A stretch of DNA of 8,218 bases from an uncultured Bacteroidales bacterium (GTDB lineage Bacteria; Bacteroidota; Bacteroidia; Bacteroidales; UBA4417). Of this stretch, positions 1 to 6,402 are shown in pieces (the first letter of the stretch is position 1; every line of letters starts with the position of its first letter). The notes beneath the pieces are model-generated. The model had not been told where the DNA came from, did no database searches, and saw nothing but the letters and a program-made list of their open reading frames with translations. The position numbers and the translations under genes are program-made. The DNA lies in NCBI GenBank assembly GCA_903917425.1, contig CAIXAQ010000841.1:1-8218 (forward strand), written 5' to 3'.

Positions 1-341
1 TATGAATCCTTCGAAAAACTGGAAACTTCAAAACAGCTATTTACAGTTTACTCCCCAACTTTTGTACTTGATCCATTTAATTCTTTTCAATTCCCGTGTG
101 AATCTTCTGTTAAAAACACACCTCCTACTAAAGACCTGTAAATGATTTTTTTTGGAGCTCCTGTTACTGCCGAAAGTGGCAAGCAGATAAATACCTTTCT
201 GCAGATATAAAGTGTTCATATTCTGACTACTAATTAAACACCACAATGTTTCAAAAAATAAAATTTGGATAGAAGGGATCATTTTATACACCTCCACTGA
301 AATTTATTTTTGATTTTTTGTCGGATTTCAAAAAAACGTTG
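1..341. other. No supportable gene; upstream flank of the regulator
   Basis: Two plus-strand frames stay open from the window edge to 141 and 144, and an 86-codon minus-strand frame spans 37-297. None has recognisable domain patterns, and their coexistence argues that this is non-coding or decayed DNA. The frame starting at base 1 could be the last 46 codons of a gene beginning outside the window, but nothing in it is diagnostic. The region ends in the promoter of the regulator gene. Confidence 0.4.
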
Positions 342-349
342 TATTTTTG
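317..349 (+). promoter_or_regulatory. Bacteroidota-type promoter of the regulator-slipin operon
   Basis: TTTG at 317-320 and TATTTTTG at 342-349 are separated by 21 bp. The second matches the TAnnTTTG -7 consensus of the Bacteroidota primary sigma factor exactly. The predicted start of transcription is near 355, giving a leader of about 37 nt before the ATG at 392. An AGGAA at 385-389 may help ribosome binding. Confidence 0.65.
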
Positions 350-368
350 TACTATATAACTAATACAA
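347..368. promoter_or_regulatory. Imperfect palindrome, probable autoregulatory operator
   Basis: TTGTACTA (347-354) and TAATACAA (361-368) form an inverted repeat matching at 7 of 8 positions with a 6-bp spacer. It overlaps the end of the -7 box and covers the predicted transcription start. GntR regulators of the YtrA subfamily are dimers that usually bind such sites in their own promoters. Binding by the downstream regulator is an inference. Confidence 0.5.
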
Positions 369-391
369 TATATCAATAATACATAGGAACA

Positions 392-784
392 ATGATAAAT
401 TTTATATTAGACCCAAGTGGCGGAACGCCTTTCTACAGGCAGATCATTGACCAGATTAAATTTGGAATCGCCTCCGGCAACTTAAAAACCGGGGAGCAGC
501 TCCCAACTGTAAGGTCTTTGGCTGTCCAACTTAAGGTAAACCTGAATACCATCGCCAAAGCATACAAAGAACTCGAAATCCTGAGTATTCTTGATACCCA
601 GCAAGGATCAGGCACATTTATCAATGCCAATGGAATTGTCCTGAGCGATGAAGAAAAACAAAGTAAACTCCAGGACATATGTAAGGAATTTTTAACCGTT
701 GCATATACCTACGGATTTTCGAAAGAAGAAGTGATAGCTGAGCTTCAAAACAACAATCTCAATAATAACCTTAACAACAATTAG
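392..784 (+). CDS. GntR-family transcriptional regulator, YtrA subfamily
   Basis: This 130-residue protein is a small DNA-binding repressor. Residues 12-78 form the GntR winged helix-turn-helix: PFYRQIIDQI at the start, then GEQLPTVRSLA, the recognition-helix region VNLNTIAKAYKELE, and the wing QGSGTF. After it comes only a short helical tail (about 84-118), which is the YtrA arrangement and lacks the large effector domain of FadR or HutC types. The C-terminus is an unusual asparagine-leucine repeat, NNNLNNNLNNN. The start at 392 fits the promoter, the AGGAA at 385-389 and the normal domain beginning. The stop lies 2 bp before the slipin ATG, so the two genes are almost certainly co-transcribed and perhaps translationally coupled. 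YtrA regulators typically repress their own operon, often one encoding membrane proteins or transporters, in response to envelope stress. The inducing signal here is unknown. Confidence 0.93.
   Translation: MINFILDPSGGTPFYRQIIDQIKFGIASGNLKTGEQLPTVRSLAVQLKVNLNTIAKAYKELEILSILDTQQGSGTFINANGIVLSDEEKQSKLQDICKEFLTVAYTYGFSKEEVIAELQNNNLNNNLNNN
749..781 (+). repeat. Short 12-nt coding repeat at the regulator C-terminus
   Basis: A 12-nt unit encoding Asn-Asn-Asn-Leu occurs about 2.75 times, with synonymous AAC/AAT and CTC/CTT variation. It produces the low-complexity tail of the regulator and ends directly at its stop codon, immediately upstream of the slipin start. Imperfect copies suggest an old or slowly evolving repeat, not an active contingency tract. 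Confidence 0.7.
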
Positions 785-786
785 TT

Positions 787-1668
787 ATGAAAACGAAAAA
801 TCTTTTTAACTCCATTTCAATAACTGTATTGATCATCGTATCAGCCATATTAGCTGTTATGTTCTATCTGAATTATCTTAACATTATGGTCTTTGTTGTA
901 TTGATAATTCTAACAATTCTCCTTACCAGCTCAATAAAAATTGCCGATCAATGGGAAAAAGCGGTTCTGTTGCGAATGGGGAAATATATAGGATTAAAAG
1001 GACCGGGCATATTTTTTATTGTGCCGATTATTGATAATGTAATAGATTATATCGACCAAAGGGTAAGGGTGACTGATTTCAAGGCAGATCAAACTTTAAC
1101 AAAGGATACTGTGCCGGTGAATGTGGTTGCCACTTTGTACTGGACTGTATGGGATGTAGAAAAAGCAGCGCTCGAGGTGGAGGATTACATGACAGCTGTT
1201 CAATATATTGCTCAAACCGGTTTGAGAGACATCATAGGAAGACATGAATTGGCAGATTTGCTGCAGGAAAGGGTGAAAATTGCCGAAGACCTTCAAAAAT
1301 TGCTCGACGAGAATACAAATCCATGGGGGATTACCTGCCAGACAGTGGGAATCAAAGATATTACCATTCCGCAGGGTTTGTCTGATGCTATGAGTAAACA
1401 GGCCCAGGCCGAAAGGGAACGCCAGGCAAGGGTCATACTTGGAACAGCCGAAACTGAAATTGCGGAAAAGTTTGCAAAAGCCAGTGAATCATACCTGAGC
1501 AATCCGGTAGCTCTGCAATTAAGAGCCATGAACCTTATAGGCGAAGGATTAAAAATAGGTTCTATGATAATTGTACCCAGTTCTGCACTCGATGGCATGA
1601 ACCTTGGCGGGACCAGCGGTATTGCTTCACTTTCTCAATTAGGCAGAACGGTGCAACAATCACAATAA
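787..1668 (+). CDS. Slipin, SPFH/stomatin-prohibitin family membrane protein
   Basis: This 293-residue protein has an N-terminal hydrophobic region of about 38 residues (roughly 12-50), long enough for a membrane hairpin or two short spans. An SPFH (band 7) domain follows: DQWEKAVLLRMGKY (54-67), KGPGIFFIVPIID (71-83) and DQRVRV (90-95). The typical slipin helix-forming segment is present as MSKQAQAERERQARV (202-216), then LSNPVALQLRAMNLIGEGL and the conserved end IIVPSSALDG. Slipins oligomerise on the inner membrane and organise microdomains or assist membrane-protein quality control. Many are paired with an NfeD-family protein, but no nfeD gene lies beside this one. The N-terminus is more hydrophobic and somewhat longer than in typical slipins of about 250-260 residues. 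It is the second gene of the regulator operon with a 2-bp gap, so its expression is probably controlled by the YtrA-like protein. No clear terminator follows. Confidence 0.92.
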   Translation: MKTKNLFNSISITVLIIVSAILAVMFYLNYLNIMVFVVLIILTILLTSSIKIADQWEKAVLLRMGKYIGLKGPGIFFIVPIIDNVIDYIDQRVRVTDFKADQTLTKDTVPVNVVATLYWTVWDVEKAALEVEDYMTAVQYIAQTGLRDIIGRHELADLLQERVKIAEDLQKLLDENTNPWGITCQTVGIKDITIPQGLSDAMSKQAQAERERQARVILGTAETEIAEKFAKASESYLSNPVALQLRAMNLIGEGLKIGSMIIVPSSALDGMNLGGTSGIASLSQLGRTVQQSQ

Positions 1669-1731
1669 TCATTTTAAACTTCGTGGTATCAATTTGAACA
1701 GGAAGCATCCTGGGCAAGATAATCAACTATC

Positions 1732-1763
1732 TTTCCGTACTCATGAGTCTTATGGTACCTTTG
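1732..1763 (+). promoter_or_regulatory. Promoter of the thioesterase gene
   Basis: TACCTTTG at 1756-1763 is an exact TAnnTTTG -7 element. TTTC at 1732-1735, 20 bp upstream, is a near match to the TTTG -33 element. The predicted start of transcription lies near 1769, leaving a leader of only about 14 nt before the ATG at 1783. The thioesterase is therefore probably transcribed independently of the slipin. Confidence 0.6.
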
Positions 1764-1782
1764 CACGGGAAAAAACTACAGA

Positions 1783-2214
1783 ATGGAAAATAAGTTACCT
1801 TTTAAAAGCATTATTCCTATCCAGGTAAGGTTTAACGATGTTGACATGCTGGGACACGTTTCAAACACGGTGTACCAGAATTACTATGATGCCGGGAAGT
1901 TGCATTATTTCGAAGAAGTGCTGCCCGATATGGATTATGTAAAAATTGGCGTGATAGCGGCATCAGTAAAAATTGATTACCTGAAACCAATTTTCATGAA
2001 GACCCGTATTCTGGTTGAAACGCATGTGACTCATATAGGAAATAAAAGCCTCACCATGGAACATCTGCTTGTTGAGGAACATACCGACGATATATTATCA
2101 GCCTGTTCTGTTGTGTTGGTGTGTTATGATTTCAAAGATCAGAAAAGCATCCCATTCCCCGAGGAATGGAAAAAGCAGATTATGCTTTACGACAAAGAGG
2201 CAATTGAAAAATAA
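1783..2214 (+). CDS. Acyl-CoA thioesterase, hotdog-fold 4HBT family (YbgC/FadM-like)
   Basis: This cytoplasmic protein of 143 residues is a normal length for the 4-hydroxybenzoyl-CoA thioesterase group, which hydrolyses acyl-CoA or acyl-ACP thioesters. The defining N-terminal motif is clear: VRFNDVDMLGHVSNTVYQNY (15-34), with the candidate catalytic aspartate at 21 (or 19), followed by GHV and the asparagine before the tyrosine. The rest follows the hotdog pattern: a hydrophobic helix (HYFEEVLPDM), then strands IAASVKIDYLKPI, RILVETHVTHIGNKSLTMEHLL and SACSVVLVCYDF. The end PFPEEWKKQI matches the usual closing segment of FadM/YbgC-like enzymes. Substrate cannot be deduced; a fatty acyl or aromatic acyl thioester is likely. 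It has its own promoter and a very short leader, so it seems to be a monocistronic housekeeping gene. Confidence 0.9.
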   Translation: MENKLPFKSIIPIQVRFNDVDMLGHVSNTVYQNYYDAGKLHYFEEVLPDMDYVKIGVIAASVKIDYLKPIFMKTRILVETHVTHIGNKSLTMEHLLVEEHTDDILSACSVVLVCYDFKDQKSIPFPEEWKKQIMLYDKEAIEK

Positions 2215-2222
2215 CTACTTAG

Positions 2223-2342
2223 ATTTTTTTGTGGATTCAGACTAAGGTTGACCCGATTTCTTTGCCTGAAGGCACATACATGGTGACTTTTAAATTGAAA
2301 ACTGGTGAACGAAAGATTTTCAAGGTGATCCGGTCTAAGTAA
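2223..2342 (+). pseudogene. Orphan C-terminal fragment resembling a type IX secretion sorting domain
   Basis: After a TAG at 2220-2222 this frame is open for 39 codons and ends in TAA at 2340-2342. The translation VDPISLPEGTYMVTF (from 2247) followed by KLKTGERKIFKVIRSK looks like the last two strands of a secreted Bacteroidota protein. The 'LP.G.Y.V....' turn followed by a strand rich in basic residues ending in Lys is the usual shape of a type A T9SS C-terminal domain. There is no plausible upstream body: the frame is closed by a stop 8 codons earlier. I read it as the surviving 3' end of a deleted gene, just ahead of a terminator that may have been its own. A very small gene from the ATG at 2280 (20 codons) is possible but unlikely. 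Confidence 0.5.
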
Positions 2343-2374
2343 GAGCGTTTTTATTCCTGAACTTACAGTAAAGG

Positions 2375-2405
2375 TCCTGAGTGTTTACTCTCAGGATTTT
2401 TTTTT
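2375..2405 (+). terminator. Intrinsic terminator
   Basis: A perfect 7-bp stem, TCCTGAG (2375-2381) with CTCAGGA (2390-2396), encloses an 8-nt loop and is followed by nine T residues (2397-2405). It ends transcription from the thioesterase and the remnant behind it. Confidence 0.85.
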
Positions 2406-2851
2406 GCCGGAATCACTAGCAATGGAAGTTCTTACACCAAATCAAGGCAACTTTATTATCATCTGATTCGCTTATTTAGAATAATTATATATTGCAAATT
2501 GATAAATATAAAAGTTTATTTATGCATTAACTTTGTTATAGCCAAAGCACAAGATAGGTTCTATTCCTGCTTACAACCACTTATAAAAACTTAAAAACAG
2601 CTTATTTATAAACAAGTGCATCAAACGTAAGCACTTGTAATACTGTTTACTATAATATTTATACCTGTAACTAATGGCGAGTTATACATAAAAGAGTATG
2701 TAAATTCAATCGTTAGCATTCATCAGAAGAAAAATCGGCGGATTCAATAAGCTTACGCAAAAAATCAAATTACTATAATTCTTATATGATAGAGAGAAGG
2801 TAGCAATCTTAATAACAGTCCTTTTATTATAAACAATTAAAAACAAAGCAC
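2406..2851. other. Gene-free stretch of 446 bp upstream of the propeller gene
   Basis: The stretch is very AT-rich and has no open frame with protein-like character on either strand. It contains an 8-bp inverted repeat (2612-2638), a smaller palindrome (2668-2684) and an isolated TAnnTTTG match, TAACTTTG at 2528-2535, which lacks a convincing -33 partner at 19-21 bp. If that match is a promoter, the propeller gene would have a leader of about 310 nt. No clear promoter lies close to its start codon. Confidence 0.5.
2612..2638. repeat. Perfect 8-bp inverted repeat
   Basis: ACAAGTGC (2612-2619) and GCACTTGT (2631-2638) are perfect inverted copies 11 bp apart. No T-run follows, so it is not an ordinary terminator. 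It could be a protein-binding site or an RNA hairpin in the leader of the propeller gene; the sequence does not decide. Confidence 0.55.
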
Positions 2852-4414
2852 ATGAAAAAAACAATTATTTTAGGCATTATGTTAAGCGTTAGCTTATCGT
2901 TATTTGCCCAGCAAGAGTTTAAACCGGAACAAACGATTACGTACCCCTTTAAAATTACCTCCAAAATCATTAACCCAAGCCATACGCTGGTGTTAATAAC
3001 CGATAACAAGCAGGTTGCCATGATCGATGCTGTAACATGCAAGGTTAAATGGTCGATCGCATTAAGCGATAAATTCAAAATCGATAAAGCGGAATATTGC
3101 GGTCTTTCGAATGTGAATGACACCGTGTGGATTGTTTACAATGAAAACAAAGAGAAAAAAACATTAAGTTTAAGTCCTCTGACAGGTGAAAGAATAGCCG
3201 GGCCTGTTGTGGAAAAACCCAGTACAACTGAAAAATCCAATACGAGCGATAAAGGTAAACTTCTTGCTATGAACCACACTTTTCCGTTCGACGAAAATGG
3301 AGTAACTGTTTCGGTGAATTATAAAATGAAGCTTTTAGCTAATGTGTTTTCAAGTTCCGATGCAACGTTGACTGTGCTTTGCGAGGGCAAATATAAATGG
3401 AACCAAACCGTGAACGCCAAAGTAATGCCTGCCCTAATCCCCCCTTCCAGCAAGAAACTGGCCGACTTTCTGACAGCATACGTTAAGGGCGACAAACTCT
3501 TTATAGTATACGACGGCTTTTCGGTGTTAGACCTTGCAAGCGGGAAAATTTTATGGGCAAGCGGGTTCGATTATGTTAATGCCGACTTTGGTTTAACCAA
3601 ACTTACACAGGAATATCCTAAAGCCCCCTACCCTTATTGCGACGGCAAGGTGGTTTATGTAACCGATATGCATGAGGATGTACGAATGTTAAAAGCTTTA
3701 GAAGCAGGAACAGGAAAAGTGATTTGGGAAAGTGAAAAATACGATAAGGATGCAATGGTTTCGAATATGTTTTTTATAAACAATTCGATAATTAACCAAT
3801 TTGGAGGACGTATTTTTACCCTGATAAGTAAAGTGAGCAGCAATTCAGAAACATATATTTCGGATTTTGCATTTCCGACCGACGGTGGTTTTAAAAGCTA
3901 CGACGCAACCACCGGTAAATTGCTTTGGGCGACTTTTGATAAAGCTGAATATTCAGGATTGAAGAAAAGGACAACCAATTCTATTGTTAAGGATAACATC
4001 ATTTACGTGGCGACTGAAAAAGAACTTTTTGCAATAGATGCCTTAACGGGAAAACTGAAGCTTTCCACCCCGATTTCGAAGTTAGGTATTGGCTTCCCGA
4101 AGGATATTTCGTTTATGAACAATAACATATTTTTATATGCTACTGAAGGTTTTGCCATGTTGACAACCGACGGAAAAACAGTGTATGCAACGCCAACCAA
4201 AGAAATTTTAAAAACAGATGTTGAAGGAAGTATTTATGTTGTCTGGATTGGTGATGATATCTTTAATTTGAATTCATTCCTGTGTTTTGACCCCTTAACA
4301 GGCAAAATTGCAGGCAAGATGAAAGATACCGCCTATCCCTATTTCTCTGAAAGTGGAGATGCATTTATCAAATTCGATGGGAATAAAGAAATGCTTAGGT
4401 ATAAAGTATACTGA
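2852..4414 (+). CDS. Secreted PQQ-like beta-propeller protein
   Basis: The 520-residue product begins with a clear signal peptide (MKKTIILGIMLSVSLSLFAQ; cleavage likely near 20), so it acts in the periplasm or outside the cell. There is no lipobox cysteine and no obvious T9SS C-terminal domain. The rest is built from PQQ-type beta-propeller blades, each ending in a 'D..TG+..W' turn: IDAVTCKVKWSI (58-69), LSPLTGERI (107-115), VLDLASGKILW (225-235), LEAGTGKVIW (283-292), SYDATTGKLLW (349-359), AIDALTGKLK (394-403) and CFDPLTGKI (478-486). Seven signatures fit a seven- or eight-bladed propeller. Several lack the tryptophan, and I see no evidence of quinone-dependent dehydrogenase activity; such propellers often act as binding scaffolds. 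The fold is well supported, the ligand is unknown. The ATG is preceded by an A-rich leader typical of Bacteroidota. The gene ends in tandem stops (TGA TAG) and has no operon partner. Confidence 0.85.
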   Translation: MKKTIILGIMLSVSLSLFAQQEFKPEQTITYPFKITSKIINPSHTLVLITDNKQVAMIDAVTCKVKWSIALSDKFKIDKAEYCGLSNVNDTVWIVYNENKEKKTLSLSPLTGERIAGPVVEKPSTTEKSNTSDKGKLLAMNHTFPFDENGVTVSVNYKMKLLANVFSSSDATLTVLCEGKYKWNQTVNAKVMPALIPPSSKKLADFLTAYVKGDKLFIVYDGFSVLDLASGKILWASGFDYVNADFGLTKLTQEYPKAPYPYCDGKVVYVTDMHEDVRMLKALEAGTGKVIWESEKYDKDAMVSNMFFINNSIINQFGGRIFTLISKVSSNSETYISDFAFPTDGGFKSYDATTGKLLWATFDKAEYSGLKKRTTNSIVKDNIIYVATEKELFAIDALTGKLKLSTPISKLGIGFPKDISFMNNNIFLYATEGFAMLTTDGKTVYATPTKEILKTDVEGSIYVVWIGDDIFNLNSFLCFDPLTGKIAGKMKDTAYPYFSESGDAFIKFDGNKEMLRYKVY

Positions 4415-4525
4415 TAGCGGTAGATTATGCAGTGTGTTGCAGGCTATTTCAAATCAACCAATAAATAATGATATAATATTTTGCAGGAAAAAGGAATAAT
4501 TACTTAAATTTTAATCCTTAAAAAC

Positions 4526-4562
4526 AAAAAACCGGACACGCCATGCGTTAGTCCGGTTTTTT
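4526..4562 (+). terminator. Strong hairpin terminator, probably bidirectional
   Basis: AAAAAACCGGAC (4526-4537) pairs perfectly with GTCCGGTTTTTT (4551-4562). The apparent loop contains a second perfect stem, ACGC (4538-4541) with GCGT (4545-4548), closing a CAT triloop, with TA (4549-4550) left as a bulge. The T-run on one side and A-run on the other allow function in both directions. It lies 111 bp after the propeller gene. Confidence 0.92.
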
Positions 4563-4726
4563 GCACTCTCTCCGAAAGAAAGATCTTAGAATATATTAAC
4601 CCCTGAATGTCTTTTGACTAATGTATTTACACCATTCTGAGAAGATAATATAGCAGATTGAAAACATGTCGTAATAAAAAAAATAAGTTCAACTATTTAT
4701 ATATCGACTTAGGTTGGATAAAACAA

Positions 4727-4734
4727 TATATTTC
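4727..4734 (+). promoter_or_regulatory. Possible -7 element of the small secreted gene
   Basis: TATATTTC matches TAnnTTTG at all but the last position and lies 25 bp before the ATG at 4759. No good -33 element is found at the usual distance, so this is tentative. The rest of 4563-4758 shows no gene. Confidence 0.3.
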
Positions 4735-4758
4735 GTACATTTACATATAAGTTAAAAC

Positions 4759-5136
4759 ATGATTATGAAAAACCTTATGATACTTTTTCCTACAGTTATT
4801 TTGACTCTAACAACAGGATTTTCAACCCGGGCTCAGAATCAAAAATGTTTAGCTTTTTCGTATGAAATTATTAAAAATACCCAGGGGAAAATTCAAAATC
4901 AGGCAATAGATGAAAACAATGTTTATTTCATCAAAGCAGAAGTGCCTGCAACTTGTGTTTTCGAAACTATAAAAATTATTTGCGATACTTCTGCAAATGG
5001 CACAAAAGCATCTTTTAACTGGAGGACTAATTATGATAAAAATTACGAGAAAGAATATGTAATCCGTGGCAAAAAAGTATTAATTACTTATTATCCCAAT
5101 GATAGATTTCTGTATTTTGAGTTTCCGAAAGATTGA
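4759..5136 (+). CDS. Small secreted protein of unknown function
   Basis: I do not recognise a family. The product is 125 residues, or 123 if translation starts at the second ATG (4765), which gives a more usual MKN start. Residues 1-25 form a signal peptide (hydrophobic core MILFPTVILTLTTGF, likely cleavage after RA at 24-25), so it is exported. The mature part of about 100 residues has three cysteines (30, 66, 75) and alternating hydrophobic and polar residues in segments such as VYFIKAEV, ETIKIICD, KKVLITYY and RFLYFEF, suggesting a small beta-rich domain. The stop at 5134-5136 lies where an IS4-type transposase frame ends on the other strand, and the two frames overlap tail to tail for 46 bp. 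The gene's last residues may therefore have been altered by that insertion or a later deletion. It follows a strong terminator and is probably monocistronic. Confidence 0.7.
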   Translation: MIMKNLMILFPTVILTLTTGFSTRAQNQKCLAFSYEIIKNTQGKIQNQAIDENNVYFIKAEVPATCVFETIKIICDTSANGTKASFNWRTNYDKNYEKEYVIRGKKVLITYYPNDRFLYFEFPKD

Positions 5137-6343
5137 GTCCAATACCTGCAAATAAATCGGTCGAGCATTAAAGCATTGTTAAAGAAGGTTTTATAATTAG
5201 CCATTGAGAAGGGAATTCGTACTGTTGATTCGTTTGATAACCAGTCATGCTTAGCCAAATTTACCGCTGTTAGAGAAGCGTTAAAATGAAAATCGAGTTT
5301 ATTTTCACTCCTTGCCTGACAATCATTCAGCCCGGTATGTTGTTTAGCATCGCGATACAAAAACTCAATCTGAAAGCGGGAACGATAGTAATGCACAATT
5401 TGATTTCCCTCTTGCTTCAGATCGGTTGAGAAAAACAGTTTACGGGCTATTTCTTTACCATCTTTAAAAAAGACAGCTATGGCAAGTTTAACATCCCTGT
5501 TGAAAGCCTTAGAGTGTACCACAGCGAATAGATTGTTAAGTCCTCATTACAAATCTGTTTCTCGAAGTAGTTTGTGTCAGGTTCATCCGGGTTAACCCTT
5601 CCTGCAACTTTTTGCGGTCTCCCTCTTTTACCGGTCGGGCCTCCGTAATACTTATGCATCAATACGCTGTCATCTCTGAGTCGGCTAATAAAATGCAACT
5701 TTGCACCCAAAACAGTATCAATGATGCATTTTTTTGAGAAGTAGGCATCAGCTACCATATAGTCAGATATCTCTTTAAACGTCTTTGCATTTTCTGAAAT
5801 GATTGATGCGTAGTGCGAAAGCAGGTTAAACTGATCTGCATCCGGATTATCTACCCCAGGCGTTTGCCAGGCTTTAAGGTGGAAGGCAGTATTGTTTTCA
5901 ACATCAACAACGGCAAAGCCACAGATGTCTAAACCCCACTTTGCAGCTTTAGCTGAGCCTGACCAAAACCGACCTCTGCCATAGGTATGCTTTCCGGATT
6001 TTGGAATGTAACTTGGATCAAAAGCCAGAATGCGATCCGAGTTTATTATCTGTTCACACAGTAATTTGTTGAAAGATAAAAAATCAAACTCCTGCTCGAA
6101 ATGGACTCTGTGAGTTTGTTCACAATAGGGACTGAAGCGACCTAATTGGGTAAAATTAATTTTACCTTTGATGCTTAAAATATGCCAAAGAACGCTAAGG
6201 ATGAAATCTTTTCGGGCTTTGTTGATGCTCGAAAATGTTTTGTTTTGTAATATGCTGATAATAAGATGTTTAACGCTTTGGTTAACCTTGGAAGTCATGA
6301 TTAGACAATTAGTGGAATAATCATCTAAAATACTGATTTCCAA
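5091..6343 (-). pseudogene. IS4-family DDE transposase, split by a one-base deletion
   Basis: Two overlapping minus-strand frames form one transposase. The first (6343 to 5477; natural start probably MTSKVNQSV at 6298) contains the first two acidic residues: D109 in AFDPSYIPKSGKHT and D199 in VADAYFSKK. The second (to 5091) contains YYRSRFQIEFLYRDAKQHTG, which fits the IS4 signature Y-x2-R-x3-E-x6-K exactly, with the catalytic Glu at codon 5366-5364. The frames join near 5524/5525: the first reads IYSLWYTL and the second VVHSKAFN. One extra G after TCG would give a continuous IYSAVVHSKAFN, so a single base is missing. There is no slippery A-rich heptamer, so programmed frameshifting is unlikely. 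The tail after LDRFICRYW lies antisense to the neighbouring secreted gene and looks non-native, suggesting the true C-terminus is lost. The element is probably inactive. Confidence 0.85.
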
Positions 6344-6402
6344 TGGTTTAACCTAATTTATTTTCACTTATTTTGCTGAAAATCAAACATTTATCTAACT
6401 TT
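5137..6402 (-). mobile_element. Remnant IS4-family insertion sequence, ends not defined
   Basis: The extent is set by the transposase pseudogene and its flanks, not by identified termini. I searched by eye for terminal inverted repeats around 5080-5170 and 6344-6420 and for a target duplication, and found nothing convincing. Missing ends, a frame-shifted transposase and an apparently truncated C-terminus all point to an old, decayed copy. The outer limits given are approximate: the left is the stop of the secreted gene and the right is the last base before the neighbouring gene remnant. Confidence 0.5.

Noticed and set aside
1..144. Two plus-strand frames open from the window edge (one with an ATG at 2), possible end of an upstream gene
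   Set aside because: Neither has motifs, they overlap each other in different frames, and the length is compatible with chance.
37..297. 86-codon minus-strand open frame, with a GGAGG upstream of its second methionine (MIPSIQIL)
   Set aside because: No recognisable family, unbalanced composition (rich in Lys, Arg and aromatics) and two plus-strand frames are open over the same DNA. Bacteroidota do not rely on strong Shine-Dalgarno sites, so the GGAGG is weak evidence.
2661..2710. Integron attC-like site around the GGCGAGTTATAC and CGTTAGC segments
   Set aside because: The core R'/R'' consensus (GTTRRRY, RYYYAAC) is not met and no integrase or cassette array is present.
2827..3123. 98-codon minus-strand frame over the start of the propeller gene
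   Set aside because: It lies antisense to a clear signal peptide and propeller blade and has no protein-like features of its own.
5477..5522. Programmed frameshift joining the two transposase frames
   Set aside because: No slippery heptamer or A-rich tract is present at the point where the frames would join; a simple base loss explains it better.
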